Below, piece by piece: positions 1 through 7,306 of a stretch of DNA of 64,000 nucleotides. A program made the translations under genes and the position numbers. Source of the DNA: Bermanella sp036960565 (GTDB taxonomy: Bacteria; Pseudomonadota; Gammaproteobacteria; Pseudomonadales; Oceanobacteraceae); the NCBI GenBank assembly GCA_036960565.1, contig JBALXQ010000037.1, forward strand, positions 1 through 64,000, written 5' to 3'. Numbering within the stretch: position 1 is the first letter of the stretch; every line of letters starts with the position of its first letter. The notes under the pieces are model-generated. The model was given only the letters and a program-made list of their open reading frames with translations, had not been told where the DNA came from and searched no databases.

Positions 1-657
1 AGCAAGCTGTTGCACCATGGCATCAATATTCTGAGAGAAGGCATCTAGTTGCTTTTTTTCTTCTTCTGATAATTTACCTTCAAACTCAAAACTAACTTTT
101 ACCCCTTTAAAAGCAGCTCTTTCTTTTTCTGAGTTTTCACCTGTTCCGGTGTAGGCCTGTAACGAAAAATTAATGGTGTCGCCATCTTTGGTTTTAAGCT
201 TTAGCTCTAGGTGAGAATCTTTGTCGTATTTTAAGTCTTGAAAGCCTTCAGTGTTGATAGTATTTCGACTATCACTGGTATCTTGTGAATTTTTGTACTT
301 AGAATATTGGCGAATATCCTGCTCATAACTATTGTTGCCGCTACCTGCTAACTCAGATAATCGTAAGGCCCCTCCGGTTAGGCTCACACCTGAATGAGTA
401 TTTAAGCTGGATTGTGCAAATTGCTTGGTGCTATTACTGACTTCAGCAGGCTGTGAAAACGTGAGCCGTGTAATGCGTTCGGGGGCACTGTAAACATAAG
501 AATTCTGAGTTAACGACCGCATACTTTGGCTTGAAAGGGTTATGTTTGAACCTTGTCGGCTGATAGGCGTGTCGTTGTCTTGCTTTTCTGCTTCCACGTT
601 AATAGGCGTGCCATTAAGAGTGGGAAAAATAGTGCCTGAGGTAGCAGAAATATTCAT
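1..657 (-). CDS. Unrecognised protein, C-terminus off the left edge
   Basis: A minus-strand reading frame open from the ATG at 657-655 to the window edge, at least 219 codons, so the C-terminus is missing. The protein begins MNISATSGTIFPTLNG and has no signal peptide or membrane segment. It is rich in Ser, Asn, Gln and Thr, with a more ordered part (residues about 145-215) that includes KLKTKDGDTINFSLQAYTG and a charged helix EGKLSEEEKKQLDAF. I do not recognise the family. The composition resembles some soluble cytoplasmic or non-classically exported proteins, but no function can be given. It is transcribed in the same direction as the LysR gene to its right but is separated from it by about 115 bases. 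Confidence 0.6.
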   Translation of the reverse strand, partial: MNISATSGTIFPTLNGTPINVEAEKQDNDTPISRQGSNITLSSQSMRSLTQNSYVYSAPERITRLTFSQPAEVSNSTKQFAQSSLNTHSGVSLTGGALRLSELAGSGNNSYEQDIRQYSKYKNSQDTSDSRNTINTEGFQDLKYDKDSHLELKLKTKDGDTINFSLQAYTGTGENSEKERAAFKGVKVSFEFEGKLSEEEKKQLDAFSQNIDAMVQQLA

Positions 658-773
658 AGTACGTCTGTTAAAAAACTAGAGTTACCAGTGGCATCGGCCT
701 CTTACCCACTTTCTTTATATAAATATGTCCTTTATGGCCAAAAATAAGAACAAGGTTCGTTTTAATCCCTAAA

Positions 774-1673
774 TTAGGCATCACGCATTTGTTCTCGTAG
801 TTTAAGGGTTATCCAGTCTACAAAGGTTCGCACCCTAGTAGACATTAACTTGGCATGGGAATACACCACACTCACCGGTAACGCAGCAGGCTCGTAATCA
901 CTTAGTACTGTTTGCAGCTCGCCACTGGCAACCAGCTCTTCTACCTGGTAAGACAGAAATATCCCTAACCCAATATCATCTAATACCGCTTGGCGCATGG
1001 AAGATACTTCAGTGCAGAATAAGGGGCCGTCTATGGCGATGCTGTGCACCTTTTCCCCGTCATAGAAGTTCCAGTTGCCACCATGGCTTAATGGGGCAAA
1101 CCGTATGCAAGGCAGGTTTAATAAGTCTTTGGGGTGCTTAATGGCGGGGTGTGCATTAAGGAACTTAGGGGTGGCACATATTACTCGGCGTACATGCCCG
1201 ACGGTTTTGGCCACCATAGAGGAGTCTGACAAGGGACCAATGCGAATAGCCACATCTATGCCTTCTTCAACTAGGTTAATGTTTTTATCCATTAGTAATA
1301 AATCAATTTTGATTTGCTCATGACGTTTTAAAAACTGGTTTATCAGCGGGCTGATTTGCAGGTTTCCAAAATTAACCGAGGCCGTCACTGTCAGCTTGCC
1401 ACTGGGTTTGCTCTGTTGCGCGCTAAGCTCCAATTCCGCTTCATCTATATCAAACAAAATGCCACGGCAACGCTGTAGGTAATTTTTGCCTTCCTCGGTA
1501 AGCGTGATCTTGCGCGTAGTGCGGTTAAGTAGCCGAGTGTTGAGGTGTTTTTCAAGGCTGGCTAGGGTACGCACTACAGTGGGTAAGGAGGTATCCATAG
1601 CATCGGCAGCCTTAGTGAGGCTGCCAAAATCGCATATGTGTACAAAGGTGGACATGGCATGAAGTTTATTCAT
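774..1673 (-). CDS. LysR-family transcriptional regulator
   Basis: A 299-residue protein of normal LysR length. Residues 1-60 form the winged helix-turn-helix (MNKLHAMSTFVHICDFGSL, then LTKAADAMDTSLPTVVRTLA), and residues about 90-290 form the effector-binding domain. The N-terminus and the TTRKITLTEEG stretch resemble the CrgA/DmlR-like branch, which often controls a neighbouring operon in response to a small organic or reactive compound. It is transcribed away from the DsrE/PNPOx-fusion/DJ-1 operon with 176 bases between start codons, so by the usual LysR arrangement it probably regulates that operon and itself. The effector is unknown. Confidence 0.92.
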   Translation of the reverse strand: MNKLHAMSTFVHICDFGSLTKAADAMDTSLPTVVRTLASLEKHLNTRLLNRTTRKITLTEEGKNYLQRCRGILFDIDEAELELSAQQSKPSGKLTVTASVNFGNLQISPLINQFLKRHEQIKIDLLLMDKNINLVEEGIDVAIRIGPLSDSSMVAKTVGHVRRVICATPKFLNAHPAIKHPKDLLNLPCIRFAPLSHGGNWNFYDGEKVHSIAIDGPLFCTEVSSMRQAVLDDIGLGIFLSYQVEELVASGELQTVLSDYEPAALPVSVVYSHAKLMSTRVRTFVDWITLKLREQMRDA

Positions 1674-1757
1674 GGGGGCAGCTCTAATAATTGATTGCTT
1701 TCTATTACTCCATTTCTTGAAGTAGTTATATGTAATTTACATCATTTATTGCGCTGA

Positions 1758-1780
1758 GTGAAACATAGATACTGCTTCAC
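1758..1780. promoter_or_regulatory. Candidate LysR operator (inverted repeat)
   Basis: GTGAAACA (1758-1765) and TGCTTCAC (1773-1780) form an imperfect inverted repeat, 7 of 8 positions matching, with a 7-base spacer. It lies between the divergent LysR gene and the DsrE operon. LysR regulators typically bind interrupted dyads in such regions. The assignment is inferred from position and symmetry only. Confidence 0.4.
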
Positions 1781-1849
1781 AGACGGTTAGCCAGCTCGGT
1801 TCATCGCATTCTTAAAATGAAAAACTAAACCAATAGAAGGTACAAAATC

Positions 1850-2224
1850 ATGAAAGCAGCCATCCTAGTATTGTCAGATCCTACTCACGGTAAAGAAGAA
1901 GCCCTAGGTCGTGTATTTAACGCGCTAGCCACAGCCTACGATTTCAAGCAAAACGATGTTGAAGTAAAAGTAATGTTTAACGGTACCGGCACCCGTTGGA
2001 TCACTGAATTGGCCAACCCAGAAAACCCAGTGCACGGTTTGTTTGAAGCCGTTAAAGATACCGTTGCCGGTGTTTCTTGTGGCTGTGCCGATGTATTTGG
2101 TGCCGCTGAAGATGTGGAATCTTCAGGTTACGACTATCTAACTGAAAATGCGGTACCGGGCACGCGTGGTTTACCTAGTGTGCATAGATTGGTAGCCGAT
2201 GGTTTTACTGTCATTACTTTTTAA
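1850..2224 (+). CDS. DsrE/DsrF-like family protein
   Basis: A 124-residue soluble protein with the alternating beta/alpha pattern of the DsrE fold (MKAAILVLSDPTHGKEEALG at the N-terminus). It has a conserved-looking cysteine pair at residues 77 and 79 (VSCGCADVFG), where sulfur-carrier members have their reactive cysteine. A member could carry sulfur or bind a small ligand; the precise role cannot be told. It is the first gene of an operon with the PNPOx/reductase fusion (109-base gap) and the DJ-1 protein, which suggests a redox or electrophile-related role. AGAAGG upstream of the ATG is a plausible ribosome binding site. Confidence 0.75.
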   Translation: MKAAILVLSDPTHGKEEALGRVFNALATAYDFKQNDVEVKVMFNGTGTRWITELANPENPVHGLFEAVKDTVAGVSCGCADVFGAAEDVESSGYDYLTENAVPGTRGLPSVHRLVADGFTVITF

Positions 2225-2333
2225 GCAGTTCTTTCCAAACATGAAGAATGAGCCTCGCGATTCATAACGAGGCCTCTTCATTTGAAGGTCAGTTAATAAT
2301 TTCCAACGTTACCTAATCATAAGGAGCTCTGTC

Positions 2334-4301
2334 ATGAGTCGCTATTTATCATTTCACCAAGGGGAGCTCGATGTTCAAGCCATGGCTAATGAATCGGCCA
2401 TCGCGTTGCGTAATGGTCAGGTAGTCAGTAGTAATATTTTGCCTGGAGCAATTCCCTTTATTGCCCAACAAAACATGGTGGTCATTAGCAGTATGGATGA
2501 GGCGGGGTTACCTTGGTCATCGGTGTTATTTGGCACGCCCGGATTCATACACGCAACTGACAGCAGTTCCTTATTGCTGGATGCCAGTAAAATGCTGATT
2601 AATGAAAACGACCCTCTTTGGAAAAATATTTCAAATAACCCACAAGTGGGAGTATTAGCGATTGAGCTAAGTACTCGCCGTCGCTTTAGGGTAAATGGCC
2701 GTATTCAGAAAGTTAAAGGAGAGCCTCTAGCGGACAGTCAGTTTGAAATAACTGTGCAGCAGGCTTATCCAAACTGCCCTAAGTTTATTCAACGTCGTAA
2801 TCTTAAAATAGAACAACAAGCATATTCTGAAGTTTTACCCGAACCTATAACAGGCAATCAATTAACGCCTGCGCATATTGATATTATTAAAAATAGCGAT
2901 TCATTTTTTGTCAGTTCTGCAAGTCTTATAAAAGATAAAAATGAGCACAATGTAGATGCCTCTCACCGAGGTGGTTTTCCCGGTTTTATAAAAGTACTTG
3001 ATAATAACCGTTTACTAATTCCAGATTATCAAGGTAATAGCATGTTTAATACCTTGGGTAATATTCATGTGTATCCAAGGGCCGGTATTATCATAGTTGA
3101 TTATGAAAATAGTCGTGTTTTACAGTTGTCTGGTGATGCCAAGATTTTATGGGATCAGGAAGACGATACTAATCACTCTTCGGGCACCAAACGATTTTGG
3201 GAGTTGTCGGTTGAGAAATGGCAGATAACAAAAATACCAAAAGGGGTGGAATGGAACTTCCAAGATTATTCTCCCCACAATCCAAGAGAAGTTAAAGCCA
3301 AAGAAAGTGAAAGCGATAGTGAAATAAAAAGCGCCATAGGTGCCAATGGAAATATGGCGCTACGAATTAGTAAAGTAATGAAAAAAAGTACGCGTATAAA
3401 CCAATATCAATTACGTGTACAAGACGGTCAATATTTGCCTTCTTTTGAGGCGGGCGCTCATTTACCCATAGAGGTAACACTGGGAAATGGCGAAAAAGTG
3501 CTGCGCCATTATTCAATTTTATCCTCATCTCAAGAAAAACGTTTTTATGAAATTGCCATACAAAGTGAAGAGCAAGGCCGAGGTGGCTCGAAGGCTCTAC
3601 ATCAACAGTTAGCACTGAATAGCGTGATAAATGTATTGCCACCTAAAAGTGAGTTTTCACTAACTACGAACAATAAGCATGTGGTGCTGATTACAGGGGG
3701 TATTGGTATTACGCCTATTTTAAGCATGTTGCGAGAGCTGGTGGATAATAATGCTTCATTTGAAATTCACTATACCGCTAAAAACGAAGCCGGTTTAGTC
3801 TTTAAAAAAGAAGTGGAAACATTAGCTGGAACCAGCGCCCACTTTTACACAAGCCAGGGTGAGCAGGTTAAGCGTTTAGATTTACCCAAATTAATTAAGG
3901 GTACTGATGCTAGTAGCCATGTTTATATGTGTGGACCATTGCGGATGATTTCACAAGTTCGTGAATTGGCAGGCGAACGTGGTTTGCCTGATAGCCATGT
4001 ACATTTTGAAAGCTTTGGTGTCGCTAGTCAGCCTAATGACAAGGCCATTAAAATTAGTCTTATGAAATCAAACACAGTGATCACTGTAGATCCTAGTCAA
4101 ACTATCCTAGATGCATTAATTGAAAAAAATATTTCGGTACCCTTTGATTGCAAACGTGGTGAATGCGGCATGTGTGCCACTACCGTTTTGGCAGGTGAGG
4201 CAGAACATAGAGATGTTTACCTTAATAAAACCGAACAGATCCAACAAATGTGTGTTTGTGTTTCCCGCGCTAAGGGTGCAAATTTGACACTGGATCTTTA
4301 A
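2334..4301 (+). CDS. PNPOx-like / ferredoxin reductase / [2Fe-2S] ferredoxin fusion
   Basis: A 655-residue, three-part flavoprotein. Residues about 40-290 resemble the pyridoxamine-5'-phosphate-oxidase-like split-barrel family, including the FPGFIKVLD and GNIHVYPRAGIIIVDYEN segments. Residues about 335-560 form a ferredoxin-NADP reductase-type module: RHYSILSS binds the flavin, ITGGIGITPILSML binds the nucleotide and YMCGPLRMI follows. Residues about 570-655 form a plant-type [2Fe-2S] domain with C606, C611, C614 and probably C642. Electrons could pass from NAD(P)H to FAD to the cluster and then to a partner or to the N-terminal flavin domain. The substrate is unknown. AAGGAG sits just before the ATG. 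The DJ-1 gene follows after 21 bases, so the two are probably co-transcribed. Confidence 0.88.
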   Translation: MSRYLSFHQGELDVQAMANESAIALRNGQVVSSNILPGAIPFIAQQNMVVISSMDEAGLPWSSVLFGTPGFIHATDSSSLLLDASKMLINENDPLWKNISNNPQVGVLAIELSTRRRFRVNGRIQKVKGEPLADSQFEITVQQAYPNCPKFIQRRNLKIEQQAYSEVLPEPITGNQLTPAHIDIIKNSDSFFVSSASLIKDKNEHNVDASHRGGFPGFIKVLDNNRLLIPDYQGNSMFNTLGNIHVYPRAGIIIVDYENSRVLQLSGDAKILWDQEDDTNHSSGTKRFWELSVEKWQITKIPKGVEWNFQDYSPHNPREVKAKESESDSEIKSAIGANGNMALRISKVMKKSTRINQYQLRVQDGQYLPSFEAGAHLPIEVTLGNGEKVLRHYSILSSSQEKRFYEIAIQSEEQGRGGSKALHQQLALNSVINVLPPKSEFSLTTNNKHVVLITGGIGITPILSMLRELVDNNASFEIHYTAKNEAGLVFKKEVETLAGTSAHFYTSQGEQVKRLDLPKLIKGTDASSHVYMCGPLRMISQVRELAGERGLPDSHVHFESFGVASQPNDKAIKISLMKSNTVITVDPSQTILDALIEKNISVPFDCKRGECGMCATTVLAGEAEHRDVYLNKTEQIQQMCVCVSRAKGANLTLDL

Positions 4302-4322
4302 CAGATTTATTAGAGAATTATT

Positions 4323-4955
4323 ATGAAAAAAATATTAATGTTAGTAGCCAATGGTGTAGAGCCTATGGAAATGGCTGCCTTTACAGATGTGCTGGGTTGG
4401 GCCAGTTTAGTGGGCAGTGAAGAGGTGATGTTAATTGATGCTGGTTTTCATAAGAATATAAAAACCACATTTGGTCTTAACTTAACGCTAAATAATTTAG
4501 TTGAAAATATAAACCTTAATGAGTTCGATGCACTGGCGATTCCTGGTGGGTTTGAGCCTGCCGGATTTTATGATGATGCATTGAGCGAACCGTTTCTAGA
4601 TGTAATTCGGTACTTTCACAATCACGATAAAAACATTGCCAGCGTGTGTGTGTCTTCTTTAGCACTAGGGGCGGCAGGGGTGCTTGAAGGAAAACGCGCA
4701 ACGATATACCACCAAAAAAATGGTATTCGTAAACAGCAGCTAGAAGATAATGGTGCCATTTTTGTGGATGAAGCACTGGTGTGTGACGATAATAAAATTA
4801 CCTCAACAGGGCCGGGTACCGCAATTGAAGTGGCATTTAATTTATTAGAACGCTTAACCAGTAAAAGCAATGCTGAAAATGTACGGCATAAAATGCGCAT
4901 TGCGCCAGCAAATGAAAACTGGCTTAGAACTCCACAGGTTCCAGTCATAGAATGA
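4323..4955 (+). CDS. DJ-1/PfpI family protein
   Basis: A 210-residue protein of the DJ-1/PfpI superfamily (class I glutamine amidotransferase-like fold). The nucleophile-elbow cysteine is C109 in ASVCVSSLALGA, with an acidic residue near 16 and the family GxE-like segment AIPGGFEPAGFYDD. Family members act as glyoxalases or deglycases, hydrolases, isocyanide hydratases or redox sensors, and the sequence does not decide which. TSTGPGTAIEVAFNLLERL near residues 161-178 is typical of the family. As the third gene of the putative LysR-controlled operon, it fits a role in handling a reactive carbonyl or other electrophile. Confidence 0.85.
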   Translation: MKKILMLVANGVEPMEMAAFTDVLGWASLVGSEEVMLIDAGFHKNIKTTFGLNLTLNNLVENINLNEFDALAIPGGFEPAGFYDDALSEPFLDVIRYFHNHDKNIASVCVSSLALGAAGVLEGKRATIYHQKNGIRKQQLEDNGAIFVDEALVCDDNKITSTGPGTAIEVAFNLLERLTSKSNAENVRHKMRIAPANENWLRTPQVPVIE

Positions 4956-4977
4956 AATATGTCACAGTCCAAAATTA

Positions 4978-5005
4978 GGCGGTTGTTAATATAATGCAGA
5001 CCGCC
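4978..5005 (+). terminator. Possible hairpin after the redox operon
   Basis: GGCGGT (4978-4983) and ACCGCC (5000-5005) can pair around a 16-base loop shortly after the DJ-1 stop codon. There is no T-run, so it would be a weak or factor-dependent terminator at best. Confidence 0.3.
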
Positions 5006-5193
5006 CAGCTATACTTGAGGCGTAGTCTTTAAAGCCAGTAGTTGGGTGCCCATATATTATGTTTCGCAGCGAATACCCCCCATGGTAAATCACATTAGTT
5101 TTGGTTTAGTGCGCTTCTAAAATCTATAGGGGCCGATAAAAATAAAACAGAGTGTTTAAATCAAACTTAACGTGTTCATTATAAATAGCCTTT

Positions 5194-5337
5194 CTAATAA
5201 CCTCCCCAGACACTGGCAAACTCATCGCTGAATGTTTCAAACGTATCACTGACGTAAAACTCACATGACTTCAGGGTTGAACCTTGGCGAATATCGGCTG
5301 TTTGTACTTGTTTGCTTGTTTCAATGTCTTTATTCAT
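5194..5337 (-). CDS. Possible small protein (47 residues), unrecognised
   Basis: An open frame from the ATG at 5337-5335 to a TAG at 5194, with a GGGGG stretch about 4 bases upstream that could serve as a ribosome binding site. The product starts MNKDIETSKQVQTADIRQG and ends ASVWGGY. It has no signal peptide or membrane segment. I do not recognise it. It lies in an otherwise gene-poor interval, so it may be a chance ORF. The aromatic, Gly-rich end is unusual but not enough to call a modified-peptide precursor. Confidence 0.3.
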   Translation of the reverse strand: MNKDIETSKQVQTADIRQGSTLKSCEFYVSDTFETFSDEFASVWGGY

Positions 5338-5474
5338 AAACCCCCATAATGCTATTGATAGTGACTATTGCCCATACCTACTTTGCTTTAGATGCTATTA
5401 CCAAAAAGGGGGGGGGTTAGCACTAAATCGCATTATTACTTCATTTAATTAGGCTAAGCTAAATTCTTGTCCAT

Positions 5475-5503
5475 TTGATTATTTAATTTCAGCGGGTTAA
5501 AAT
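5475..5503 (+). promoter_or_regulatory. Candidate sigma70 promoter for the bet/cho operon
   Basis: TTGATT (5475-5480) and TAAAAT (5498-5503) are separated by 17 bases, a good match to the sigma70 consensus. The predicted start of transcription, near 5510, would leave a leader of about 240 bases before betB. Confidence 0.45.
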
Positions 5504-5750
5504 CGCCACCTTTACAGTTTAAGCGTGGCGACACAATGCCATACCATCCCTAGAAAAGACTTTCTATGAATGGGCCCTCTAGATTCCGCCGTTTTTGCCT
5601 TCATTTGGCATCGCCATTGAATTTCCTGGGGTTAACAAAAATCACCATATAAATGGAAGATTTAGTTACACCGAAAAATGAGTGATAGCCACTTTTAGCC
5701 CGTAAATTTTTATTCGTGAATGTATCTGTTATTGAATAATAGGATAAGCA

Positions 5751-7205
5751 ATGCTTGTTAAGAACTTTATACATGGACAGTACTTAGATAATCAGAGCGC
5801 CGAGACTTTTAAGGTTATTAACCCTGCCACCAATCAGGTGGCTTATGAAGTTGAAGTAGCCGACAGCAAAATTCAAGAAGCAGCCATAAAAAGTGCCCAG
5901 CAAGGCTTTGAAAAATGGTCTGCATTCAGTGCGGTTGAGCGTGGTCGTATATTATTGAAAGCCGTAGCCCTTTTGCGTGAGCGCAATGATGAGCTGGCAA
6001 AGATTGAAGTAATGGACACCGGTAAGCCTTTTCAAGAGGCGATCGCAGTTGATGTGGTGACTGGCGCCGATAGCATAGAATTTTTTGCAGGCTTAGCTCC
6101 CTCTATTCAGGGCAGTCAACAAGATGTGGATGGCGACTTTTATTATACCCGTCGCGAACCACTTGGGGTGTGTGCGGGTATTGGCGCATGGAACTACCCT
6201 CTACAAATAGCGTGTTGGAAATCAGCACCTGCCCTGGCCTGTGGCAACAGCATGATCTTTAAACCTTCCGAAGAAACGCCGTTAGGAGCCAATAAGCTGG
6301 CTGAAATTTATATAGAAGCCGGTGTGCCAGCGGGCGTTTTTAATGTGGTGCACGGCGACGGTAAAGTGGGCTCTTGGTTAAGTCATCACCCCGATATTGC
6401 CAAAGTGTCATTTACTGGCGAAGTAGGTACCGGTAAAAAGGTCATGGCGGGTGCCGCCACTACCTTAAAAGACGTCACTATGGAATTAGGCGGTAAGTCG
6501 CCATTGATTGTGTTTGAAGACGCCGATATAGAGCAAGCCGTCTCAGCTGCCATGCTTGGAAACTTTTATACACAGGGTGAAATTTGCACCAACGGCACCC
6601 GAGTGTTTGTTCACAGCAGTATTTATTCTAAGTTTGTTGAACAACTTAAAGAGCGCACTGAGAACAATATCATCATGGGCGACCCCATGAATGAAGACAC
6701 TAACTTCGGCGCTCTCATATCTAAAAAGCATCACGAATTGGTTTTGAGTTATATAAAAAAGGGTCTTGATCAAGGGGCTACTTTATTAACCGGTGGTCAT
6801 GCTGCATCTCCTAAGTCCGCGCCTAACGGTTTCTTTGTAGAACCCACTGTTTTTACAGGTTGCACAGATGATATGGACATAGTGAAAGAAGAAATATTTG
6901 GCCCGGTTATGTCTATTTTGACCTTTGAAGACGAAGATGAGGTCATTCAGCGAGCTAACAATACCGGTTATGGTTTGGCAGCTGGAGTATTCACCCTCAA
7001 TATTCAGCGTGCTCACAGGGTTATTCATCAGATGCAGGCGGGTATTTGCTGGATAAACGCCTATGGCGCTTCACCAGCACAAATGCCAGTGGGTGGTTAC
7101 AAGCAATCAGGGATTGGCCGAGAAAATGGAATGGAAACCCTTAACCACTATACTCAAGTGAAATCGATTTATGTGGGCATGAACCCATTAGAAAGTCCGT
7201 TTTAG
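5751..7205 (+). CDS. betB: Betaine aldehyde dehydrogenase
   Basis: A 484-residue NAD(P)+-dependent aldehyde dehydrogenase that oxidises betaine aldehyde to glycine betaine, the second step of the choline pathway. The Rossmann and active-site parts are complete: N148 in GAWNYPLQ, KPSEETPLGA for coenzyme, the FTGEVGTGKK loop, E245 in MELGGKSP and the catalytic C279 in GEICTNGTRV. Its length and sequence agree with BetB (about 490 residues). AGGATAAGC just upstream supplies a ribosome binding site for the ATG. betA follows after about 100 bases, and the choline importer genes after that, so the genes form one choline-use cluster. No betI regulator gene is visible nearby. Confidence 0.95.
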   Translation: MLVKNFIHGQYLDNQSAETFKVINPATNQVAYEVEVADSKIQEAAIKSAQQGFEKWSAFSAVERGRILLKAVALLRERNDELAKIEVMDTGKPFQEAIAVDVVTGADSIEFFAGLAPSIQGSQQDVDGDFYYTRREPLGVCAGIGAWNYPLQIACWKSAPALACGNSMIFKPSEETPLGANKLAEIYIEAGVPAGVFNVVHGDGKVGSWLSHHPDIAKVSFTGEVGTGKKVMAGAATTLKDVTMELGGKSPLIVFEDADIEQAVSAAMLGNFYTQGEICTNGTRVFVHSSIYSKFVEQLKERTENNIIMGDPMNEDTNFGALISKKHHELVLSYIKKGLDQGATLLTGGHAASPKSAPNGFFVEPTVFTGCTDDMDIVKEEIFGPVMSILTFEDEDEVIQRANNTGYGLAAGVFTLNIQRAHRVIHQMQAGICWINAYGASPAQMPVGGYKQSGIGRENGMETLNHYTQVKSIYVGMNPLESPF

Positions 7206-7306
7206 ATTCTAAGTAATAATGAAGCTAGCCAATTTAGACAAGCTCAAATTGGTTAGCTGATAGCAATACTGGAAATGCAGTCCGTATTAAGTTTTAAGGC
7301 AAGATA

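Larger units (their letters stand above)
4956..5750. other. 795-base intergenic region before betB
   Basis: No long ORF was found. Contents, from left to right: a weak hairpin (4978-5005), the possible 47-codon ORF on the minus strand, a run of nine G at 5408-5416, a candidate promoter at 5475-5503, and an untranslated leader of about 240 bases with some self-complementarity (GGCG near 5527 with CGCC near 5587, followed by TTTTT at 5592-5596). I see no mobile-element remnant or tRNA here. Confidence 0.5.

Noticed and set aside
5408..5416. Run of nine G as a possible phase-variation switch
   Set aside because: No ORF or promoter spacing is clearly changed by the tract, so there is nothing to switch; it may also be a sequencing artefact.
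5504..5750. BetI-type operator or known riboswitch ahead of betB
   Set aside because: I could not find a convincing BetI dyad or a recognised riboswitch core; no betI gene is present in the window.
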